NCBI GenBank assembly: GCA_034435015.1
Contig: DAOTYH010000067.1
Coordinates: forward strand, 1-6,291
Source of the DNA: DAOTYH01 sp034435015
Lineage (GTDB): Bacteria; Chloroflexota; Anaerolineae; Aggregatilineales; UBA3940
Length of the DNA: 6,291 bases
Reading direction: 5' to 3'
In this document: positions 1 to 5,161 of the stretch, piece after piece
How the letters are laid out: every line of letters begins with the position of its first letter
Numbering within the stretch: position 1 is the first letter of the stretch
The notes under the pieces: generated by a model
Seen by the model: only the letters and a program-made list of their open reading frames with translations
Databases searched by the model: none
Told to the model about the DNA's origin: nothing
Program-made: the position numbers and the translations under genes

Positions 1-899
1 GCCCCGATCAGCACGATCAACCCTGCCCACAGCCCTACCCCCCTCAGCCTCTTCCGGCCCTGCTTCTCTTCGATCAGGGCGGCCTTCACTGCCTCTGCCA
101 GCGCCTCCGCTAACTCGCCCGCCGTCGCATACCGCCGGGCAGGGTCCTTGGCCAGCGCCCGTGCTATCACCCCCTGAACTTCCGGCGGCAGTTCCGGCCT
201 CAAGCGCCGCACATCCGGCACCGCCTGCTCCAGATGCGCCCTCATCACTTGGGCCGGCGTCTCCCCTTCAAACGGCAACTGACCCGTCAGCATCTCATAG
301 AGCGCTACCCCCAGCGCGTACAGGTCGCTTGCCGCGCTGACCTCCCCCTCCCGAAACACCTCCGGTGCCATATACGGCGGCGTCCCCAGTATCCCTGTTC
401 CCGTCAGGTGGGCAGTGGCCTCCTGCACCCGCGCAATCCCAAAGTCGCCAATGTAGGCGTTCCCCTCTCTGTCCAGCAGAACGTTCGAAGGCTTGAAGTC
501 CCGGTGTATCACCCCCTGCGCATGGACATAATCCAGCCCTTCCGCAATCTGCCTTCCATACCTCACGACCTCATCCAGCGGGAGCGCCCCCCCTGCTATC
601 CGATCTGCCAGTGTCCCTCCCGGCATATAGGCCATCACAATGTAGGGCTGCCCCTCAAACTCGCCGTAATCGTACACCGGCAGTATCCGCGCATGCTGTA
701 GCTGTGCCGCAACCTGTACCTCCCGCTCAAAGCGTGCCAGGAAGGTCGGGTCGTGCGTGAACTGTTGCGGCAGTACCTTGATCGCCACATCCCGCCCCAT
801 GCCAGCCTGACGCGCCCGATACACGGTTGCCATCCCCCCGCGTCCGATCTCCTCGATCACCTCATACTGTCCAATGGTCCGGCCTATCAGGCTGGTCAT
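1..899 (-). CDS. Ser/Thr protein kinase, PknB-like, C-terminus cut by window edge
   Basis: Eukaryotic-like Ser/Thr kinase; 299 residues are visible and the frame is still open at base 1. Seen: glycine-rich loop GRGGMATVY (residues 19-27), ATP-binding Lys41 in VAIK, helix-C Glu60, catalytic loop HRDFKPSN (132-139, Asp134, Lys136, Asn139), metal-binding DFG (152-154), activation loop with Thr166, Thr168 and Thr173, APE (178-180), and a C-lobe ending near residue 270. A basic stretch (GRKRLRG, 281-287) then leads into a hydrophobic run (WAGLIVLIG) at the window edge, so a membrane helix and probably an extracytoplasmic part follow. All catalytic residues are present, so it should be active as an RD-type kinase. 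The start is ATG at 899 with GGGAGG (905-910) five bases upstream. The gene starts 30 bp after the CPBP gene stops, so co-transcription is likely. It resembles the kinase domain encoded at 1757-3592 (shared GGMAT, DPTF, LQH, YDYG and MAY blocks), which suggests a duplication. Substrates are unknown. Confidence 0.93.
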   Translation of the reverse strand, partial: MTSLIGRTIGQYEVIEEIGRGGMATVYRARQAGMGRDVAIKVLPQQFTHDPTFLARFEREVQVAAQLQHARILPVYDYGEFEGQPYIVMAYMPGGTLADRIAGGALPLDEVVRYGRQIAEGLDYVHAQGVIHRDFKPSNVLLDREGNAYIGDFGIARVQEATAHLTGTGILGTPPYMAPEVFREGEVSAASDLYALGVALYEMLTGQLPFEGETPAQVMRAHLEQAVPDVRRLRPELPPEVQGVIARALAKDPARRYATAGELAEALAEAVKAALIEEKQGRKRLRGVGLWAGLIVLIG

Positions 900-904
900 T
901 ACTG

Positions 905-910
905 CCTCCC
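905..910 (-). promoter_or_regulatory. Shine-Dalgarno of the second kinase gene
   Basis: The minus strand reads GGGAGG, five bases before ATG 899, inside the 30-bp gap after the CPBP gene. It supports independent translation of the kinase from a shared transcript. Confidence 0.7.
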
Positions 911-929
911 ATTTTTTCGTCCAGCAGCC

Positions 930-1619
930 TCACCCCAGCGCAACTGCCACCCACGCCACGAACGTCATCACGAACCAGTGAATCAGAAACGGGTACACAA
1001 ACGAGCGTGTCCGCCATGCCAGCCAGCCAAAGGCTGTGCCGCCAAAGATCGTGCTGAGCGTCTCAAGCGGCGGCTTGCCGTAGTGCGCCATCGCAAACGG
1101 CACGGCCTGCAAGACAACCGCACTTGGCCCGGCTATCCGGTACAACCCGAACAGAATGAAACCCCGAAAGAAGAACTCCCACCCAAACAGCTCCATCGCG
1201 CCGGTGAGCGCCACCTCGCCGAGAGGCTGGTTATAACGAACCTGATAGTACTCCACCATCGCCGGCGTGCGTCCGGCAAAGTACAGGATCGGAGCGGCTG
1301 TCACACAAGCCGCCAGCGTCCACTTGAGTCCTGTACGCCAGTCGCCCAACTGGAAGCCGTAGTCAGACGGACGTTCGCGGAATATCAGCCCGATCACCAG
1401 CAGAGGGACAACCAGATAAATCATCAGATGCTCGTAGGCCAACGCACGCAGAAAGTCACCATACCGCTCATGCGGCAGAAAGAGTGTTGTGGGGTCGTAG
1501 TAGTGATCCTCGATCAACAGGAGGGTACTCAGCACGCTGATCAGCGTCGCCTTCCATGGCAGGCGCAGACCCAAGAGGTTGATTGTGTCAGGCTGGGAAT
1601 CGGACGGGGTGTCGGTCAT
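930..1619 (-). CDS. CPBP (CAAX/Rce1-like) intramembrane protease homologue
   Basis: A 229-residue polytopic membrane protein. Hydrophobic segments lie at roughly residues 20-37, 62-80, 97-115, 136-160, 165-181, 188-203 and 207-228. It matches the CPBP/Abi family by motif 1 (WEFFFRG, 147-153), motif 2 FxxxH (Phe175, His179) and motif 3 (His214 in IHWFVM). The family, typified by Rce1, uses a Glu and His residues for intramembrane cleavage; some bacterial members protect against bacteriocins or process membrane proteins. Odd here: in EExxxR the first Glu position is Trp147, with Glu148 and Arg152 kept, and the Asn usual in HxxxN is Met218. Glu143 might substitute, or the protein may not be proteolytic. 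The start is ATG at 1619 with AGAGGA (1628-1633) eight bases upstream. It lies 137 bp after the kinase-protease gene and 30 bp before the second kinase. Family assignment is firm; activity and substrate are unknown. Confidence 0.87.
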   Translation of the reverse strand: MTDTPSDSQPDTINLLGLRLPWKATLISVLSTLLLIEDHYYDPTTLFLPHERYGDFLRALAYEHLMIYLVVPLLVIGLIFRERPSDYGFQLGDWRTGLKWTLAACVTAAPILYFAGRTPAMVEYYQVRYNQPLGEVALTGAMELFGWEFFFRGFILFGLYRIAGPSAVVLQAVPFAMAHYGKPPLETLSTIFGGTAFGWLAWRTRSFVYPFLIHWFVMTFVAWVAVALG

Positions 1620-1627
1620 GACAACGA

Positions 1628-1633
1628 TCCTCT
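1628..1633 (-). promoter_or_regulatory. Shine-Dalgarno of the CPBP gene
   Basis: The minus strand reads AGAGGA, eight bases before ATG 1619. It fixes the start chosen for the CPBP protein. Confidence 0.65.
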
Positions 1634-1646
1634 GAATGACACAGCC

Positions 1647-1667
1647 GCAGAGCCTCGCCTGCTCTGC
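1647..1667 (-). repeat. 7-bp hairpin upstream of the CPBP gene
   Basis: GCAGAGC (1647-1653) pairs with GCTCTGC (1661-1667) around a 7-base loop. In a minus-strand transcript it would sit 13 bases upstream of the AGAGGA ribosome site of the CPBP gene. Its role is unknown; it might affect translation or mark an mRNA processing point. Confidence 0.4.
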
Positions 1668-1708
1668 CTGAGAAAGCAGAAGATGCGGTTCACGGACAGC
1701 TCTCTCTC

Positions 1709-1753
1709 TTCTGCCCCAACAAGCACTCTAGGCAGAATGGACTAGTTGGGGCA
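1709..1753 (-). terminator. hairpins after the kinase-protease gene, possible terminator
   Basis: A perfect 9-bp inverted repeat TGCCCCAAC/GTTGGGGCA (1712-1720 with 1745-1753) begins three bases past the kinase-protease stop codon, with a 24-base loop. A second 7-bp pairing (1709-1715 with 1731-1737, TTCTGCC/GGCAGAA) shares bases 1712-1715, so the two stems exclude each other. On the minus strand no T-tract follows; on the plus strand AATTTTA does. It could reduce read-through into the CPBP gene or protect the upstream mRNA. Confidence 0.45.
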
Positions 1754-1756
1754 ATT

Positions 1757-3592
1757 TTACTTCCGTCTTGGCTTGCCGCAGGCCGGGCAAGCCGGCAGAT
1801 GAGCAGGATAGGCGCGGCCGCAGTTGGTGCAATTGCCCGGCGGCTCGGACTCTGTCGGCAGGCCGGGGCGGGTCTCCTGAGTAGATTCTTCCGCCGGACG
1901 TGCAGGCTTGCCGAGCAGAGGGCAGTACGTCAGGCCGGGAGGGTGGAGGTGGCCGCAGGAGTAGGGGATTGAGCCGCCGGACGGCATGGGGACAGGCTCG
2001 ACCGGCTTGGCCGGTTTGCCGGTCAGCGGACAGTAGGCCTCGCCGGCGCGGTGATGATGTCCGCAGGTGTAGGCAGTCAGGGCTTCCTCATCAGACCGGT
2101 GATCCTGCCAAAAGCGCCAGGCGGTCGGGCCGTGAATGGCAAAACCAATATTGTTTGCCACTGCCGGGTTGATGATGCTGTCAGCCAGTCCAACCAGCTC
2201 GCCTGCTGTATTGATAATCGGCCCGCCGGAATTGCCGGGGTTAATGGATACATCTACCTGTATCAGCGGGGCATTCAGCGCAATACCAAAGCGCGGCAGG
2301 GGCTGTTCACCGGGATAGCGCAGGGCGTTGTAATGCCCCCCCGTGACAGACCAGTCAAGGCCAAGCGGGTGGCCGATGGCCGCCAGCGTGTCGCCCGGCT
2401 CCAATGGTTCAAACTCAAACAAGAGACCCTCTGCCTGTGCCGCCGGGGAGGCAGTCGGAGAGGCACGCAGTTTGAGCATGGCCAAGTCAAGAAGGGGGTC
2501 AGCGGCAACCACATCGGCCTCGATCTGCTCGCCGCTCCGGAAGCGGACGTACAGGCCGGCGGCCCCGTCCACCACATGCAGACAAGTCAGTATCCGGTCG
2601 CCGGGCAGATAAACCCCACTGCCTACCCCCCCGTCCGGACGGCTGATCTTCACGACATAGTCAATGACGCGCTGGACGGCCTGTTGCAGATCGTGGGCAG
2701 GGAGCAGAGGGCCGGTCTGGCCGGCGGGGCGAATGGAGGCCTGCTCCGCCAAGGCGGGGGGACGGCCTGCCGCTACCTCCGCCAGATCAGCGGCCATCTC
2801 GGCGGCAGTTACATAGCGGGCGGCGGGCGTCTTAGCGAGCGCCTTTTGCAGGACGGCATCCACACCAACGGGCAGGTCAGGCCGGAGCGGGCTGATCAGA
2901 GGAGCAGGCTCATGGACATGCGCCCACAACAGCTCTGCCGCCGACCTGCCGGGGAAGGGCAGAACCCCCGCCAGCATCCGGTAGGCTGTGACGCCCAGTG
3001 CGTACACATCAACCGCCGGTGTGACAGGATTCCTCAGGTTAACCAGCTCTGGCGCAAGAAAGGACGGCGTCCCGACCAGCGCCTCGCCGGTCAACTCTTG
3101 GGTCTCGGCGATCACTTTGGCGATCCCGAAGTCGGTCAGAATGGCGTTTTGTTGGGCATCCAGCAGGATGTTAGCCGGCTTGACATCCCGATGAATGACG
3201 CCAAAACCGTGTGCAAAGTCGAGTGCTTGTGCCACCTGCCCCAGAATACGCACGGTGACATCCAGCGGCAGAGGTCCCCCCGTCAGCAGGTCTTCGAGTG
3301 ATCCGCCGGAGATGTACGCCATCACCACGTAAGGCCGCTCACCGACCTGGCCGTAGTCATAAATGGGGATAATATGCGGATGCTGGAGGCGGGCGGTCGT
3401 GGCCGCCTCGCGCGTGAAGCGCTCCATAAAAGTCGGGTCACCCAGCAACAGCGGCGAAAGGGTCTTCAGGACGACCTCACGCCCAATCGAAGACTGACGG
3501 GCAAGGTAGATGGTTGCCATCCCGCCGCGCTTGAGTTCCCTGAGGACCTCATACCCGCCCACTTTCTGGCCAACCAGTGAATCAGACATCAT
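1757..3592 (-). CDS. Ser/Thr kinase - trypsin-like protease fusion with C-terminal Cys/His repeats and zinc ribbon
   Basis: A 611-residue multidomain protein. Kinase, residues 14-270: KRGGMATIY loop, Lys43, helix-C Glu62, HRDVKPAN (134-141, Asp136), DFG (154-156), APE-like region at 180-182, all catalytic residues present. A short Pro/Ala linker follows. Trypsin-like domain, about 303-495: GSGVYL, His339 in TCLHVV, Asp369 in DPLLDLAML, and Ser455 in GNSGGP form an intact triad of the HtrA/DegP type, but no PDZ domain follows. The tail has two copies of a CGHxH...YCPLxGKP unit (508-530, 544-566) and a CxxC-10-CxxC zinc ribbon (Cys588, 591, 602, 605). No signal peptide or membrane helix is seen, so it is probably cytoplasmic, with protease and kinase in the same compartment. 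ATG at 3592 has AGAGGGGG (3601-3608) eight bases upstream; ATG at 3589 directly after it is an alternative. It lies 65 bp after the coiled-coil gene. Phosphorylation may gate proteolysis (inference). Substrates are unknown. Confidence 0.93.
   Translation of the reverse strand: MMSDSLVGQKVGGYEVLRELKRGGMATIYLARQSSIGREVVLKTLSPLLLGDPTFMERFTREAATTARLQHPHIIPIYDYGQVGERPYVVMAYISGGSLEDLLTGGPLPLDVTVRILGQVAQALDFAHGFGVIHRDVKPANILLDAQQNAILTDFGIAKVIAETQELTGEALVGTPSFLAPELVNLRNPVTPAVDVYALGVTAYRMLAGVLPFPGRSAAELLWAHVHEPAPLISPLRPDLPVGVDAVLQKALAKTPAARYVTAAEMAADLAEVAAGRPPALAEQASIRPAGQTGPLLPAHDLQQAVQRVIDYVVKISRPDGGVGSGVYLPGDRILTCLHVVDGAAGLYVRFRSGEQIEADVVAADPLLDLAMLKLRASPTASPAAQAEGLLFEFEPLEPGDTLAAIGHPLGLDWSVTGGHYNALRYPGEQPLPRFGIALNAPLIQVDVSINPGNSGGPIINTAGELVGLADSIINPAVANNIGFAIHGPTAWRFWQDHRSDEEALTAYTCGHHHRAGEAYCPLTGKPAKPVEPVPMPSGGSIPYSCGHLHPPGLTYCPLLGKPARPAEESTQETRPGLPTESEPPGNCTNCGRAYPAHLPACPACGKPRRK
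1778..1831 (-). other. C-terminal zinc ribbon of the kinase-protease
   Basis: This stretch encodes residues 588-605 with CTNCG and CPACG knuckles: Cys588, Cys591, Cys602 and Cys605, ten residues between the pairs. This is the common bacterial zinc-ribbon pattern, ending in a basic GKPRRK tail. Confidence 0.8.
1895..2071 (-). repeat. two copies of a Cys/His module in the kinase-protease tail
   Basis: Residues 508-530 and 544-566 of the kinase-protease share the pattern Y[TS]CGHxHxxGxxYCPLxGKP, followed by A[KR]P. Each copy keeps two Cys and two His, in the spacing C-x-H-x-H...C, which suits a small metal site. A 13-residue Pro-rich linker separates them. They resemble half of a zinc ribbon, but the usual second CxxC is replaced by CPLxG. 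Metal binding is inferred. Confidence 0.75.
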
Positions 3593-3600
3593 CGGTACTG

Positions 3601-3608
3601 CCCCCTCT
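3601..3608 (-). promoter_or_regulatory. Shine-Dalgarno of the kinase-protease gene
   Basis: The minus strand reads AGAGGGGG, eight bases before ATG 3592 and eleven before ATG 3589. The first ATG has the more usual spacing. Confidence 0.65.
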
Positions 3609-3657
3609 ATGACGAGTCACTTCCAGCAAAGGCGTCCCTGTTACGCTCCCCCTCCGA

Positions 3658-4701
3658 TCAGGGCGTTGCCGTCGGAGCCGGAGAGGACGTTGGGACGGGC
3701 GTCTCAGTCGGAGCGGGGGTTGGGGTTGGGGATGAGGACGGCGCAGGCGTCCCGCCCGGCACGGCTGGCGGAGCGATCAACCTTCCTAAGTCGTGCCATG
3801 CAATCTCCAGATCGCCCACTGCCGCAAATGGATTCTGCGTCAAGTTGCGCACGACGGCATCCAGTCGATCCAGAATCGGGTCGAGGGCCGCCTGCTGAGC
3901 CGATGAAGAGAGGGCATAAGCCTGACCAAGCGTCTCAAGAGCCTGATTCAGGTTGTCCTGCGCCAGCCCGACATTGTTCTCAAGCATCCGCAGGCGTACC
4001 TGCATCAACTGCTGCCACGCACGCATCAGCAACAATTGACGGTTATATTCAGTGTACTCTGCCGCGCCGGGAATCTCGGCTTGCAGGGCGGCAAGCTGAA
4101 CAGCCAGCACGTCAAGCTGAACGGCCGTATCATCCAGCGCAGATTGCAGTTCCGCCAACTGGGCCGCCTGGGTAGCCGCCGTGTTCTCAGCCTCATTCAG
4201 GCGCGACTCAGCCTCAGCCAGACGCCCTTCTGCTTCAGCCAGGCGGGCAGTCACAGCAGACTGCATACCCAGTTGTTCCAGTGATGCTTGCGACTGAGCC
4301 GACTCTAGTCCGCTGATACGGGCCTCCAGCGTGCTGACAGCCGCCGTGTTGGCCTGCACCGGCCTGATCCACCGTTCAAACAGGCGGGGGGCATACAGGA
4401 ACAGGGCGGTGCCAATTGCCGCCCCCAGCAGGATCATCAGCACCCAGCCTAGAAAACACCGCACCGCCCTCCCCGCCCGCTGGCCAAAGGTTGGCCGTTT
4501 GACATCGGCGGCAACCTGCGCGGCATAGTTAGGAGCGGGCCGCCCTCCGCCCGGCGGGGGCGGCACCTGCACACCGCCTGCGGCGGCGGATACCGCCGCA
4601 GATTCATCAGGGGGGGCCGCCTGTGACTCATCTGCTGGATCAACCGGCGCCGGAGCACGGCGGGGCGTGCCGGCCCGTTTCGGTTGAGACTGGTCTACCA
4701 T
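3658..4701 (-). CDS. single-pass membrane protein with long coiled coil and Thr/Pro-rich tail
   Basis: I do not recognise a named family. The 347-residue product has four parts. Residues 1-76 are Pro/Ala-rich and probably disordered, followed by a basic patch (KRPTFGQRAGR). One transmembrane helix lies at about 83-104. A long Ala/Leu/Glu heptad region (about 119-212) includes three 7-residue repeats of the form RLxEAEx (153-173). A helical segment (about 220-305) precedes a Pro/Thr/Ser tail that ends in ATP. The basic patch before the helix suggests N-terminus inside and coiled coil outside. The start at ATG 4701 is preferred over GTG 4719 because GAGGAGGAG sits nine bases before the ATG and overlaps the GTG codon. 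It is first in the run of four genes and 65 bp ahead of the kinase-protease. A role as a membrane sensor, scaffold or phosphorylation target for the neighbouring kinases is possible but unproven. Confidence 0.85.
   Translation of the reverse strand: MVDQSQPKRAGTPRRAPAPVDPADESQAAPPDESAAVSAAAGGVQVPPPPGGGRPAPNYAAQVAADVKRPTFGQRAGRAVRCFLGWVLMILLGAAIGTALFLYAPRLFERWIRPVQANTAAVSTLEARISGLESAQSQASLEQLGMQSAVTARLAEAEGRLAEAESRLNEAENTAATQAAQLAELQSALDDTAVQLDVLAVQLAALQAEIPGAAEYTEYNRQLLLMRAWQQLMQVRLRMLENNVGLAQDNLNQALETLGQAYALSSSAQQAALDPILDRLDAVVRNLTQNPFAAVGDLEIAWHDLGRLIAPPAVPGGTPAPSSSPTPTPAPTETPVPTSSPAPTATP
4183..4245 (-). repeat. three imperfect 21-bp tandem repeats in the coiled coil
   Basis: The DNA encodes residues 153-173 as three consecutive heptads RLAEAEG, RLAEAES and RLNEAEN. 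Each 21-bp unit equals one heptad, so expansion or contraction would change the coiled-coil length in frame without breaking the register. Confidence 0.7.
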
Positions 4702-4707
4702 GAGCGA

Positions 4708-4717
4708 TCTCCTCCTC
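4708..4717 (-). promoter_or_regulatory. Shine-Dalgarno that sets the start of the coiled-coil gene
   Basis: The minus strand reads GAGGAGGAGA here, a strong Shine-Dalgarno ending about nine bases before ATG 4701. An upstream in-frame GTG at 4719 partly overlaps this purine run and has no comparable site of its own, so the ATG is the better start and the protein is six residues shorter than the longest open frame. Confidence 0.75.
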
Positions 4718-4925
4718 ACTGAGCACAGCTCGATGCACGAACAGGTATAGTCTAATACAGGTCAGCCCAATTGGGAAAGTGAAGAGACCAGCCGGCAGGC
4801 GGGGCTGTTGTGTTCTTCACATCTGTTTAGGTTTTCACAAATCATTGAGAAAGATTACGAAGTTTTTTACAAAAAAGCTATTAGAATATGTTATTATTGA
4901 GATATTGGGAGATAGAAAAGGGGGA

Positions 4926-4993
4926 GCGAGTTAGGCGGCAAAAGAATGTTTTTATTGGGCCGGGAGCATTCTGTGGGGAACCGCCTAACCCGC
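4926..4993 (-). repeat. nested inverted repeat, possible structured RNA or terminator
   Basis: The outer arms (4926-4938 and 4981-4993) pair over 13 positions with one mismatch, core GTTAGGCGG/CCGCCTAAC. Inside, AGAATG (4943-4948) pairs with CATTCT (4967-4972) around an 18-base loop. On the minus strand the second arm is followed by TCCCCCTTTTCT, which gives it a terminator-like look. The GC-rich arms stand out in the AT-rich surroundings. Confidence 0.55.
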
Positions 4994-5004
4994 TTTACAC
5001 CTAG

Positions 5005-5033
5005 AATCTACATCTTTCCGCCGAATAAGGCAA
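5005..5033 (-). promoter_or_regulatory. possible sigma70-type promoter in the intergenic region
   Basis: The minus strand has TTGCCT (5028-5033), a 17-base spacer and TAGATT (5005-5010), each 4 of 6 matches to the consensus. Transcription would begin near 4998, directly before the inverted repeat at 4926-4993. It could drive either a short structured RNA or a roughly 300-base leader of the coiled-coil gene. Matches this good occur by chance in AT-rich DNA. Confidence 0.3.
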
Positions 5034-5098
5034 GCCCCCAAACAAAGTTTTGATAAAACCTTCATATTTATGTAATCATTTTGTAATGCAGCCTTGTG

Positions 5099-5129
5099 CC
5101 AAGCACCCTCGTCTCCGGAGGGTGCTTGG
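5099..5129 (-). terminator. strong hairpin downstream of the TIR gene
   Basis: A perfect 12-bp inverted repeat (5099-5110 with 5118-5129, arm CCAAGCACCCTC) encloses a 7-base loop, 32 bp past the TIR stop codon. No T-tract follows on the minus strand, so it may act as a transcript-end stabiliser or a non-canonical terminator. A smaller 6-bp stem (5139-5144 with 5156-5161) lies between it and the stop codon. Confidence 0.6.
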
Positions 5130-5161
5130 TATTCTGCCTGCCTCCACGCCCCACAGAGGCA

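Larger units (their letters stand above)
4702..5161. other. 460-bp gene-free region with AT-rich island
   Basis: No convincing gene is seen on either strand. Positions 4831-4920 are 26% GC and 5041-5090 are 22% GC by direct count, in sharp contrast with the flanking genes. The region holds the hairpin after the TIR gene (5099-5129), a nested inverted repeat (4926-4993), a possible promoter (5005-5033), two TTCACA direct repeats 18 bp apart (4816-4821, 4834-4839) and a perfect 10-bp palindrome CCCAATTGGG (4766-4775). It probably contains the promoter of the coiled-coil gene, but no strong -35/-10 pair close to that gene stands out. Confidence 0.7.

Noticed and set aside
753..1745. Plus-strand open frame of 330 codons opposite the CPBP gene
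   Set aside because: The product is rich in Arg, His, Gln and Pro, typical of an antisense shadow, and it spans two minus-strand genes and their spacer.
2051..3301. Long open frame on the plus strand opposite the kinase-protease (416 codons)
   Set aside because: It is antisense to a gene with clear kinase and protease motifs; its product has no recognisable domain. Long antisense frames are expected in GC-rich DNA.
3510..4175. Plus-strand open frame of 221 codons across the kinase-protease/coiled-coil junction
   Set aside because: Low-complexity Arg/Pro/Ser composition and overlap with two supported minus-strand genes mark it as a shadow.
4926..4993. Integron attC site, because the arms contain GTTAGGC and GCCTAAC
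   Set aside because: In attC the order is RYYYAAC first and GTTRRRY last; here the order is reversed on both strands, no L boxes are seen, and there is no integrase or cassette.
4926..4993. Miniature transposable element
   Set aside because: There is no target-site duplication beside the arms, no second copy in the window, and no transposase.
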